NCBI RefSeq assembly: GCF_030272615.1
Contig: NC_081408.1
Location: 304,269,450-304,333,449, forward strand
From: Cryptomeria japonica
Lineage: Eukaryota > Streptophyta > Pinopsida > Cupressales > Cupressaceae
Length of the DNA: 64,000 nt
Direction of reading: 5' to 3'
In this document: piece by piece, positions 49,790 to 60,961 of the stretch
Layout of the letters: each line of letters begins with the position of its first letter
Numbering within the stretch: position 1 is the stretch's first letter
Translations under genes and position numbers: made by a program
The notes under the pieces: model-generated
The model's database searches: none
Told to the model about the DNA's origin: nothing
What the model saw: only the letters and a program-made list of their open reading frames with translations

Positions 49790-52700
49790 TGTAGTACCCC
49801 TTCTCGATTGGACCTATTAGACTGATATTTTGTTGCAGTTTACTTTTCAGTTGATAGAATTTTGTTAAACATTATTTAGACGTATTTGATATTATTTCAT
49901 GTTTATTTGGATATGAGATGTATGAGTTATTTTCAGTATTTCGGTATTGGTGATTTGTGGTATTTTATGGATTATTGCTATGTACTGACACTTTAATTTA
50001 TCTATGCAATGTGTAATTATATGTTGCGTGTCTGCGATTGTATTGGATACAAGGGGACGATTTTCCTTCACTCATTTCGGTGAGACAGGGAACGTCGCAA
50101 TTCTCCTTAATTGGTGTGTGTTGTGTATTCTATATTTATATACATGCATGTGTGATTTGATGATGCAGGATATTGCAGGTACAAGTACCGGATAGGTACG
50201 GGGTATCGTCTCCACCTGGCTTCACAGGTCTGAGCATACCTTATATGTCCGATGGGAGTGGAGGAGATAGCTGTTGACCCTAGTTCTTACCCTCAGTCTA
50301 CTCTTGTGAGTGTCGTCATTCGGTCGTCCGTCCTTTTTGTTTGGCCTTCGAGTCTTCTTGTATTTTCCTTGATTTATGTGCCATAGTGGGTTCGATTATT
50401 TATTTAAGTTTAAGTCATCATTTCATAGTGGTATAAGCAATTTATGCATTATTATGCCTTTGTGTTATGTGCTTAGCTTATTGAGTTAATTTATTAGATT
50501 TAAATCAATAATTGTTTTATTTTGGAATAGTAACTATATTTTAATCAATTGGGAAAAGTAAAATAAATAAAGTTAATTCTATTGCTTTTAGATTTAAAGA
50601 AAAACAAAATAGAGTTAAATTATTGATTTTTACTTTTGTTGAAAAGAGTTAATTAAATTTCAAAATGTGAGAAATGTATTTTTCAAAAAAAGAAGAAATT
50701 CCCATTTATTTTTGAAGGAAAAAAGAAAAAAGTCAATTTGGTTATTAAATGTTTTTTTTATGAGACAAATATTTCAACCTAAAAGCTATGTTAAAATATT
50801 TTTCCTATTTATGCTTGTAAATATTTTTGGAAGAGGAGGCTTGTTTTTGGAAGAAAATGCTTGTTTTTGGGAGGAGGAAAATTTTGGAAAAATTGTTTTG
50901 GAAGGAAGATTTTGGTTTTGGTCTGGTAATTTGTTGATGGATAGAAGCTCACAAATTTCTTCCAGGGAGCTCCATAGGTTGGATGGTTTCTACTTTGTGG
51001 TTTTAAAAAAATATATGACTCTTTCTCTTCTTCTGGGTATTGTTAAAAGTTTGATTAAATGAGTGTTGTGCTATGGATTTTGTTTGCTATGAGGTTTATG
51101 GAAAAATCCCAATCAATTTTGTTATTAAAATGCAATTTCAAACTCTCCCAAATCAATTTCTTGAAAAGTTTTGCTTTAAAAATCCATTCTTCATTTTGAT
51201 TATGCAAAGGATTTCATTTCCTGTTGATTGTAGCTTTTAATTTTTGTGATTTTGGGTAGAGTCATGCTGGCAAAATTTTGCCAAGAAATTCCCCTTATGT
51301 CTTCATTTGAAAAAAATAAATTATTCCTGGTAATTTCCAAAATTGAAAAAAAATTCCGAGTTAAATTCTTTTTGTCCAATTCTTGTTTTGGCAAAAATTC
51401 CAATTGGGGGATGGCAATCAATTTATTTCCCAACCAATTTGAATTTGGGAATGAATTTGTTTGTTTTGGGAAACAAATTCTTATTTCTGTTTTGTCTGAG
51501 AGATTTTTCTTGCTGGTAAAATTTCATTACCAGTTTTAAAATTTGATTCATCAATTTTATTCAATTTAAAAAAAATTAATTTGATTTTGTTTTATTTAAC
51601 TCTGTTGTCTCAGAGTGGGAATGGAACAGAGATTTAAATCTTTGTATTTCAATTTTTTATAAAATTGGAATTAACAAAAATTTAATTTAAATTTAAAAAA
51701 TAATAAAAAAAAAAATTAATAACAAAATTTGGTTGAGGGTGATGGCGGGGAATTGGGCTCAACCCAGCCACGCACCCCCTTTGGCAGCTCGCTGCTCCCT
51801 CATTCATGGGTTAGCAACAGCGCTGCTACCCCATGTATGAGGTTAGCAACAGTGCTGCTACCTCATACATGCGGTAGCAGGTGCTGCTATCGTGTGTATG
51901 GGTTAGCAGCAACTGCTAACACATACACGCGGTAGCAGGCTGCTGCTGTAGCGGTGGGGCCTGCTCAGCCCTTTATTTCATTTTTTTTTATTATTTATTT
52001 TTTTTGAAAGTTTTAAAAAAATATATATAAATGTTGAAAAAAATATAATGTTAATTAATATAGATATTAATTAATAATAATTATATATTATTTTGAGTTA
52101 TTAGTTTATTTTTATATATTTTGGAAAATAAATGGGTTTGGCAAATTCTTTTGGATATAAATGTGATTTTTAAATTAGATATTATATTTTAATATAATAT
52201 AGTCATATAATATTATATTCAATAAATATATATTATATTGGGATTATTTTATATTATTATATATATATGTAAAATTGGAATTAAATTTAGATTATGGTTA
52301 TAGTCAATTTGGGTAAATTGTAATTTAATCATAATCAAATGATTGGGGGTTTAAATTTTAAATGTGGTTTAATTAACCTTTTTAGACATGTGACTTCATT
52401 ATTTTCCTCATATTAATATAGATGTAATTTCTTTATTTCTGGAAAATCTTTATTGCAAGCATTTTATGCTTTTCGACTGCTTTAAGAAAAGATTGCCTGT
52501 TTAGGATCTTGTGTTATAATAATTGCAGTCTAGTTTTAAATGTCGTTGTAATTTTGGTAAGTTGTCATTATGTTGTTTGATGTTTACCCCCTTAGTCAGG
52601 TGTCGTTGTTTAAACCTTGAGGATGTGAGCCATTGTGTGTTATGTTTCCTAATGGTCAATCCTGGGTTAGTGACTGTGAGTCCTTCACCTGTGTTATGTC

Positions 52701-53844
52701 GGGATTGTTTATGGCTGTCAGTTTCGCCATAGAGTTCTCATAGAGAGACCTTTCCTGTTAGTGTCCTAGTAGAGAGAGTGGCTTTCGGGCGGGGGCCGCA
52801 CCCAAAGTGGATGGCAGGATAACCCCTCAAAAGTCAGATAATAAGTGATAACCTAATAATTGATTAGGGGGTGGGTAGTTATTAATTAATTAAGATATTG
52901 TACCTCGCACACGATTGAGTGCGTGTACAGACTCAAGGTGTGTGGGAAGGCCTAGAATGACAAACCTACCACCTTGTCTTCATGAAAGGTTGATAGGGTC
53001 CGCATGATGCTTAGATGGAGCTGGGGGTTCGGGAGAGGTTACCAGGATAACCCAGGATGGGGGCCAGGACCTATGGAGACCCACCTATGGTAACCATCTT
53101 AAGTCATGTGATGACACTCTCTCTTTAGGGTCACTAGTGTTTTGTGAGTTGAGTCACTTGAGTTTTGTGGATTCATGTGTACTGTTGTACTTGTCTTATT
53201 GCTTGCTTGAGGGTCTTCTACTATCTCCTAACACAGTGGGGTATTTCCATTATGGGATCACATGGTTGTGTGGTAGTGCCACTTCCCATCGGGTATCTTG
53301 TTCTTACCTTCTTGTGAGGATTGGCTTTGTCGGTGTACCTTGGTTCGTGTTGCATGTATCAAATCATGTTCTTGATATTGTACCTCGAGGCCCATGTGGT
53401 CATTGTATCAGTAACTTTTTAACCTATGTACTTTATTCATTCTATTGAAGCCATGAATATATGGAATGTTGTAATTTAAAGTTCAATGGATTGTATGTTA
53501 TTTTAGTTATCTTTCATCTTATGTATAAATGAATCATTGGAAGTGTATATGTTTGTAATTCTTTAAACCTATCTATTTGGAATGAGTTTTTTTAGTTGAG
53601 TTAATTAATCGTAATTGACTTTCCCTATTTTAGATGGATAATTGGATTAACATTGTGATGTAGATTTATTTCAAAGTAATCTTCATTGGTAACCCTTTAG
53701 GATGTCAATGATAGACTTCTGCTTGTGTTAATATTTGTGCAATGTTATAATTAATGCACTTAACTTTAAAAAAAATAAAATTATTTCACCCTTTAGTTGC
53801 TTTGTAGCCTTGCATTCCTTTAGGGTTCCTGTCGGGGCATTACA
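49790..53844 (+). repeat. 3' LTR of element E (4055 bp)
   Basis: Aligns along its length to 40879-44913. It has a small tandem duplication near 50842-50868 and an extra AT-rich stretch near 52218-52240. It ends GGGGCATTACA, then TCTTG. Confidence 0.92.
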
Positions 53845-53849
53845 TCTTG

Positions 53850-54905
53850 TCTTCTTTCTAATTCCATCCTTTGTTTTGTAAAAGACAAGTCTTCATTTGT
53901 GATAGTTGCTTGCTCTTCATTCTTTTCTTCACTTGATACACTAGATGATAGATCTGTACCCCATTCATATTCATTTGAATCTATGTCTGAACCATTGTCT
54001 AGGACTACACCACTATACCATATAAGAATGTTGTATGGTGCAAAAAATTCCCTTATTTCTGCCATCTCTACTTTTACTGCTTTTGGAATATCTTGTTCAG
54101 ATTTAACATTTGCTCATATTCTTTGAACTTGTTTACAAGATTCTTCTTCTCTTTTGATTGCAAGCTCTTCTTGTTGTTTCTCATGCTCTTCTTGTTTCTC
54201 TTTATTAGCTACTGTTTTTGCTGCTTGATGTAGCTTTTCTTGCCATTGTTCTTCTTTAGGGACTAATTTCTTTCTCCACTTTGGCTGTTGATATTCATGT
54301 TATTTTTTATTTGATTTTGGATATCCAAGTCCCATTTTATCTTCTTTGGATTGAGAGTGAGGTCAAATATGTTCTGAAATACCTTGATGTCGCTTGCCAA
54401 TTGGTCCTTTTCCTTCATATCCCATTTTTTGCATGATCTTATAACCATTACCATATTGCTCTATGGGAATATTAACTTCTGCAACCGTTGCTATAGTTTC
54501 ATCTTCATCTTTGTACAACCAACCAAGAATGTCTTTGTCTTCAATTTCTTCTGCAAGTGTTCCATCTCTAACAAATGCTCCTTTAAACATTTCTTTTGAT
54601 TTTTCTGAGATCCGTGGTTGGATATTTGTAGGCTTTCCATATGATTTAGGTGAAAGTAGAAAATTATGCAAATAATATTTTCCCATTCCTTCATCATTTA
54701 ATTTGAGCTTTTTCTCAAAGCTTTCCCATAAATTTTCTTGAATTTCTTTGGTAGGATATATTGATTCTCTATTGTGTGGAACTCTTGTATCTTGTGTTGT
54801 CTTCAAATTATTGCAATATTGGCTGGAGTTTGCAATTATGGTGACTTCTTGTCCCTTACGAGGAAACTTTACACATTGGTGATATGTAGAAGGAACTGCT
54901 TGCAT
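53850..54905 (-). pseudogene. G-patch and linker region of element D, between protease and RT
   Basis: Minus-strand frame 54905-54363 ends with NGYKIMQKMGYEGKGPIGKR and QGI, a G-patch motif (about 54450-54363), then TGA at 54363. The same frame continues with a second Gly-rich motif, KMGLGYPKSN. A Glu/Lys/Gln-rich helical stretch follows, then an acidic segment (54065-53850) containing AEIREFFAPYN. Element E splits this linker, which resumes at 40878. G-patch domains bind RNA or activate helicases and occur at the same place, after the protease, in betaretroviruses. Function in element D is inferred only from that analogy. It could be a separate protein or part of the gag-pol chain. Confidence 0.7.
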
Positions 54906-55735
54906 GTTGTGAATCCATGGCCTCCTAGAAGAATGTTATAAGAGAGATTCAAATCTAAAACTTGACACAAGGTATTCCTTTCCACAGGTCCTATTTTGAT
55001 TGGTAACACCACTGTCTCTTTAGAAGAACGCTCCTCCTCGTCATAAAACTTAATGGTTATCTTCTTCTTTGGATCTACTACATTTTCTGAATATCCCAAA
55101 GCCTTTATTAAACTTAATGCACAAATGTTTAAGCCAGATCCACCATCTATGAGTACGCGTTTGACACTAGTTTTATTAATGGTGACTTCAACATGTAAGG
55201 GAGCATTGTGAGGATGTTGCAAGGACGCATCATCATTTTCAGAAAATGATAAGCAATGAGGGGCTATAAGGTGTCCCACCATGTTTTGGAACTGATTTAC
55301 ATCCAGGTCTTTTGAAACTGTTGTTTCCATGAGAGCTTTTTCCAAAATTTCCTTATGCATAGGTGAAACTTTGAGAAGTTCCAAAATTGATATGTGAGCA
55401 AGTATTCTTTGTAATTGCTCTACTAAGTTGTATTTTTGTGAAGTGGATGTTGATTCTTTTGTTATACCCAGAAATGTGATCTTCGCCTTGCTTCTCGTAA
55501 TGACATTGATCGGTTTTGAAGGTGTGTTATCTTTAACAATGATGACATTCACCACATCATCATATGTATAAGTGTAGTTCACTTTGGCTTTGCCTTTATC
55601 ATCTTTTGATTTGGATTGTTCACCTTTCTCATAATTTGGAAGCAGAGTTTTGAAGGCTAAGTGGGATTTGTTTGTCTTATGATTATCCACTGTGATAGTT
55701 CCATTATCGATTAAATATTGGATAAGATGTTTCAA
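54869..55735 (-). pseudogene. pro: Protease region of element D
   Basis: A frame of 288 codons with no internal stop on the minus strand. The start follows the zinc knuckle and is not necessarily the native start. A lysine-rich spacer is followed by HVEVTINKTSVKRVLIDGGS, with catalytic Asp at residue 197 (about 55145), and later YNILLGGHGF, the flap-side motif. DGG in place of DSG or DTG is usual for many Tat elements. It would process the polyprotein. It overlaps 37 bases with the next frame (G-patch), so the two were probably one chain. Confidence 0.8.
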
Positions 55736-57200
55736 TCTTTGACAGTCATTAGTTTGGTGTCCTTTATTTTGATGATAGTTGCAAAAATGATTGTCATTCC
55801 ACCAATCAGGCTTGACTTATGGTTCATAACTTCTTGCTTTTGGTAAAATAATTAGTTTGTTTGCAAGAAGAGTTTTCAAAGTTGATTCTAAGGGTTCTCC
55901 AATGTTTGTGAATTTCCTACGAGGATTGGAGAAGAAAGACTTGGATTTATTGTTTTCATGACTATTATTGTTTGGGTTTTGACTCGATAGATTAAAGATT
56001 GGTTGTTGTTTCATAGCATTACTGTTATCATTTCCTCCATTGATGGCATTCCTATTCTTTGACCAGAACTTGGGTTTTGTCATTGTTGTTGTTGTGGTTG
56101 TTGTTGTAAAGTTTTAGTTCTCCTTTCTTTACCATTGCATCTTTTATTTTTAGACCATTCTCAATCATCTTGGTGAAAGAAGGAGGACATTGCATCTTTA
56201 GATGATAACTCATTTCACTGATAAGATTATCAATGAATATGTTCATCTTTTCTTGATCAGGTACATCTCTTGGATACCTATTAAACATTCGTTTCCATCA
56301 TTGCAAGAAGATCATGAAAGATTCACCATTCTTTTGTTTAACATTGCATAAATCCAGCATTATTATCTCATTCCTTACATTGTAGGAGTATTGTGAAATA
56401 AACCTATTCATGAGTTATTGAAAATATTTGATTCCAGATGGTAATCTTGAAAACCATTCCATTGATTGTCCATTTAAACTCCTAGGGAATAGACACATTA
56501 GGTAAGTTTCATCATGTGCAAATTCCATACTCATAGTACAAAATTCCCTAATGTGATCTTGAGGATCAGATTTTCCATCGTACTTATCATATTTAGGGAT
56601 CTCACAATTCTATGGAAATGGTATCATATTCAAACTTTTATCAAAAGGATATGGGCAGATTTCTTCCAATGAATACTTCTTGGAGCTTGTTCCATTCTGC
56701 ATATCTTGTATCTATTGTTGTAGAGTTTTCATTTGCTGAGTGAGGTTTAACAATGGCTTATCCATACGGTTTCTCCTTGTCTCTTCATAAGTTATTCTAT
56801 CATTACGCTCTCTTCTTGTGTCGTCATGTTCTTTTCTTGTTTCTTCACGACTTTCTTTATTTGTATCTTCGCTATTTGGATCATCTGTGTTTTGAGTGTT
56901 ACTTGTCTCCACATCTTGTTTCAAGCTTTCTATGTTAAAGTCTTGTGGTAATTTAGCTCCCAATTTTGCCAACATCAAAAGATATTTTTCTTTTTGATTT
57001 GCCAATAATTTTTCCATTAGTCTATCAAATTTGAAATCTTGCTCAAGGTCCCTAATGGTGTTATTGACCGCTTCTTCATCAACAGCCGTATACCCAAAAT
57101 TTTGGAACATCAAATTATCTTCTTCTTCCATTTATTTTTGTTTTCTCAATTGTTCGTATTGAGCTCTAGTCCAAACTGGTATGTGATTGTTTTGAAAGAT
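55736..57200 (-). pseudogene. gag: gag of element D
   Basis: Tat-type capsid gene. The frame 57131-56712 has the N-terminal acidic and charged region. The same frame extends upstream through a TAA to about 57200 with IPVWTRAQYEQLRKQK. The capsid core (about 56610-56170) shows YDGKSDPQDHIREFCTMSME, AMEWFSRLP-like text and MLDLCNVKQKNGESF, with stops and frame shifts between 56712 and 56288. Then come 56288-56052 and 56083-55817, and a zinc knuckle CNYHQNKGHQTNDC at about 55780-55740. It would package RNA. At least four stops or shifts break it. Confidence 0.85.
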
Positions 57201-57223
57201 TTCCAAAGTTTTCTATAGACAAC

Positions 57224-57496
57224 TCAATAGGTGATTATTGGTTTAGGAAGATATGCTTTGTTGATTTTACCATTGTTGTTTGTTCGTTGTGATAAAACGT
57301 CTCTTTGTTGAAAAGAACATCTTTGCAAAATTTCTTTGTCAAATTCTATTCCACAACCACGTAAATAGTGACAGAAATGGTGTAGAAATGTCCTATGTTT
57401 TAACAAGATCTTGCGATTGATATACAAGAATCTTATTATTTTCTGAGTAGCTTTATAACTGGGCTTTCTTTTCTTAAGGTGATACTTAAAAGTCAT
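57224..57496 (-). other. Small basic ORF upstream of element D gag
   Basis: A 90-codon minus-strand frame rich in Lys, Arg, His and Tyr (YHLKKRKPSYKATQKIIRFL) ends 93 bases before the gag ATG at 57131. It may be a displaced gag N-terminus (a frame shift near 57225 would help), a small leader protein, or chance. I do not recognise it. Confidence 0.3.
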
Positions 57497-59403
57497 ATAA
57501 GAATATGATAGTTTACAAGTTTGATTGATTCCAATGTGAGCGCAATTCTGATTTGATATAACCTAGGTTCAAAATAGGAAAGATATATCCAAGATAATGA
57601 ATACAAGGTGGATTGATCAAGTTTTGTGATAGAGGATTTGACATATCCTAATGAGAAACTAATAATGATGTTGATTTTTGCACTTAAGATGTTTGAATCA
57701 ATAGCTTGTTGAATTTTTTTTGCTTAGGGAAGCCTTTTTAGAAATAGCCTGTTGGATTAGTAACCCAGTTATCGAACTAGTTTGAAAATGTGTGAAGGTT
57801 TAAAGATAATTTTACTCGAGAAATGTTTTGATATTGACTTTGAAATTTTGGTTTGATATGCTTGGTCTCAAATGTGAGAAAACTTTTGTGCTACCTTTTT
57901 GGTCAAAAGGTGCTAACTTATGGGATAAAAGCACTATTTTGTTGCTTGAAAGCGTTGCTATGACTGTGTTTCAATGATTCTTTCAATTTTTCTAGCAAGT
58001 TGTTGGATTTTTGCTCATTTTTAGATGATGATTTTCTTCAATTTTTGACCATTTTGAGCATGTTAAAGACATATAAGACACAATGTTTGAAAAACAAAAT
58101 GCACAAGCAAGTACAAATCCTATGGCAAGCTGAGACAATAACTGTTGAATCTCACATGGGGTTTCCCTCGAGGCTATGCTATTCAAAGCAGATATTTAGA
58201 TGCTTGACCCCACTAGCTCCACCCTCGACACTCACTTCTCCGGGGCAGCCAAGCACCAGTTTCCATGAAAACTCCCCATGGAAAACTTTATATCTCTACT
58301 AAGAATCATATGTGTGTGAGCCACTTCAGAGGTCCGACCTCTTGCACCAACAATTAGAAGGATTTTGGCAACTAGTACAAGTGGTTTTAAGTAAAGGCTT
58401 CAAGTCATGTGGCCATACATGCGACACTTTTAGCTCTGTAAATATAGAAGGTTCCCAACCTATAAAGGTTACGCTCCATAGGGTTTATGGGGAAACATAG
58501 TGTCGGTATGAACTTATCATCACATGTTGCTTGTGGCTTTCGTCACAAACATGATTTATGTAGAGTGGATTGGAAGGACTTGGTATTAGCCCGTTTCCAC
58601 TTTGGGTCGTTCCCTTCTCATTGGCCCCCTCAAGGCAGCTCGGGAAGGCAGGCCCTCTAAAGGTTACACATAAAAGAAAGTAGGTTTGGTTTTCCAATCA
58701 CCGTATGAGGGTGAGAGCATACTTACCTACTACTTCATCAAGCACAAAATACACAAGTTTATTTTAGCCCTCTAAAATCTATGTGCAACTACTTTAAAGA
58801 ACTCACTCAAAATGCAAGTTGCGTGTTGTCAATTTATCCCCTTAGTTAAGCTAAATGAGCAAGATATGATGTGTTACTTTCCAAAATAGAACTCTTAATT
58901 AACTAGGTAAGGAAATGTATGAAATTTGCTTTAAAATAATCCTGCACATAGATATGTCAGTAGTTTGAAAATTTCAATTCTTGGACATTTGGACCTGCAG
59001 GAAAATTTTGTCAGTGGCAAATAAAAGCGCTATCCTAAGAAATGCGTTGTCTTTCACCTTAAAAGTGATAACCTAAAGGACAAAAACGTTAACCTGCGAC
59101 ACACTGCGGACTAAAAAGTGAGAATTCATTGATAAAAGCGCTAATTAGAATGACACATACGTTAACCTGTGAGACAAAAGCATTGTTTTGAGGATTAAAT
59201 GTGTTGATTTGCAGACAAAAGCGCTAACCTAAATACCAAATACGCTAACATAAATGTCAAATGCGCTAACCCGCAAGACAAAAGCACTAATCTATTAAGT
59301 AAAAGTGTTGTCCAAATTCACACAAGCATGAATCTAGATTACAAATGCGTTAAACTTGTATTTGTGAGAACTAGACAGGATATTAGAAAGATATGTGTGA
59401 GGC
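57497..59403 (-). other. Long leader of element D with a repeated AGCGCT motif
   Basis: About 1.9 kb between the small ORF and the PBS. Bases 59020-59330 hold roughly a dozen degenerate copies of ACAAAAGCGCTAACCT or its variants, with related copies at 57905-57965. A GC-richer part (58190-58700) has no conserved coding signal. The short ORFs there are not supported. Confidence 0.6.
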
Positions 59404-59426
59404 TTCGAGCCCCACGGTGGGCGCCA
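59404..59426 (-). other. Primer binding site of element D (tRNA-Lys)
   Basis: The plus strand reads TTCGAGCCCCACGGTGGGCG followed by CCA. From memory of plant tRNA-Lys(CUU) this equals its 3' end plus CCA over 23 bases. It lies 5 bases from the 5' LTR. Confidence 0.75.
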
Positions 59427-59431
59427 AAATG

Positions 59432-60575
59432 TGTCGACTTGAATTTCATCATTAGAATACTCCCTGCAAAACATATTAGTTTCACAAAACACAAAGAAAA
59501 TGCTATAGGAAATCCAAACTCAACCAATGAAACTACATGAAATGAATTATTAAAATAAAAACTATATTATTACCTTCATGATTTAAGTCTCATTGTGTCC
59601 TAACTCCACTGTTCCTGGTTGCAGACGATTTGCTTTCAGGCAAGCACTGGTAGCTTCCAAGATGGCATATGAAGAATGGGCTGATAACTGATAGTTAACT
59701 AATACTATGATATGCAATGCAAATGATTTAAGCTAAATGATTATGCTAAATGAGAAATGCTAAATTGTTAATTGCTCCAAGATAAAAACTCACGGATGCA
59801 TACGTTTTCCAAATTGTTAACTTGAAGACTAACTTTTTCTCAACTCAAACTCCCATTTTTATAGAATTTTGAGAGGATAAGATGATGTGGCTTTGATAAA
59901 TGGTTATGATCAGATTTGTAGATTTGGATGGTGGTGATCAAAGGTGAAGGTTGAGAGAAAGGGGGAAGGAGAAGACAAGTGTCACTCATCTCATCTTGAC
60001 TGGGTTGCTGACTGAGGGAATCTAGGGATGGTTGGAGAAGATTTAGGCATGAGAGGACAAGTGGACTCAAGTCCTTCCTAAGATATAGGGATGTTTGAGA
60101 GAATATAGAAGAAGGTTAGGAAATATGTGTACGTACACAATATTTCATTTAATTTGGAAGTTGAAGATAAGTGATGAATTAATATTTAAGAAATATTAAT
60201 ATTTTTAGCCACATGATTGATGAGTTGGCAAAGGAAAGATGAAGTGGAGATGGAAGGTGAGTTGGAAAAGGGATTAAATAATTTAGAAATTATTTAATAT
60301 TTGAGACTATAGGATAGAGGAATAATCATTAAATATTAAATATTTAATTGATTGATTAGAAAAATAATTAAGTATTAGATATTTAATTAATTGATTTGAA
60401 GAAAAGGATAAATGAATTAATTAATAAAATATTTCAATTAAATTAATTAACAGAAAAACACAAAATGAATTAAATATATTAATCTTTTCAAATTATCTAT
60501 TTAATAGAAGAATAAATATTAAATAAATATAAAATATTTATTTAATTGCTCATAGACAATTTTTATGTGTATACA
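59432..60575 (-). repeat. 5' LTR of element D
   Basis: Aligns to 33067-34181. On the minus strand it starts TGTATACACA. The TATA box is at 59855-59863 (TATAAAAATGGGAG). It contains a 28-base stretch near 60427-60455 that is missing from the 3' copy. Confidence 0.9.
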
Positions 60576-60664
60576 CTATGTATATACATATACATATGTA
60601 TATGTATATATACATATACATATGTATATGTATATATACATATACATATACATATACACACACA

Positions 60665-60705
<41 letters not shown>

Positions 60706-60880
60706 ATGTATATGTATATATACATGTATATATACACACATATATGTATATGTACATGTATATGTATGTACATGTACATGTATATACATGTACATGTACA
60801 TACATATACATGTACATATACATATATGTGTGTATATATACATGTATATATACATATACATATATACATATATGTGTGTG

Positions 60881-60961
<81 letters not shown>
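60576..60961. repeat. TA/TG/CA microsatellite between elements D and B2
   Basis: Imperfect arrays of ATGTAT and TATACA units, ending in about 80 bases of near-perfect TATACA. The long ORFs on both strands encode only Tyr/Ile/His/Met/Thr repeats and are not genes. The LTR of B2 starts directly at its right end. Confidence 0.95.

Larger units (their letters stand above)
40879..53844 (+). mobile_element. Element E: Tekay/Del-like chromovirus nested in element D
   Basis: 12,966 bp, opposite in strand to D, with TSD TCTTG at 40874-40878 and 53845-53849. The LTRs are 4035 and 4055 bp, exceptionally long, as known for Tekay/Del elements. The PBS is initiator-Met-like, and the gag-protease-RT-RNase H-integrase-chromodomain order is complete. 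Removing E rejoins the two halves of element D. LTR pairs differ by only a few percent by eye, so E is younger than D and probably than B1 and C. Confidence 0.92.
33067..60575 (-). mobile_element. Element D: Tat-lineage Ty3/gypsy retrotransposon, minus strand, split by element E
   Basis: LTRs at 33067-34181 (3') and 59432-60575 (5') read TGTATACACA...GTCAACA or GTCGACA on the minus strand. A PBS for tRNA-Lys flanks the right LTR and a polypurine tract flanks the left one. Gene order on the minus strand: leader, gag with zinc knuckle, protease, G-patch, linker, RT, RNase H, a second plant-type RNase H, integrase. The double RNase H and the gag/RT text identify the Tat group. Without element E it is about 14.5 kb. 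No exact target duplication was found: GTGTG on the left, CTATG on the right, both in microsatellite DNA. Confidence 0.9.
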
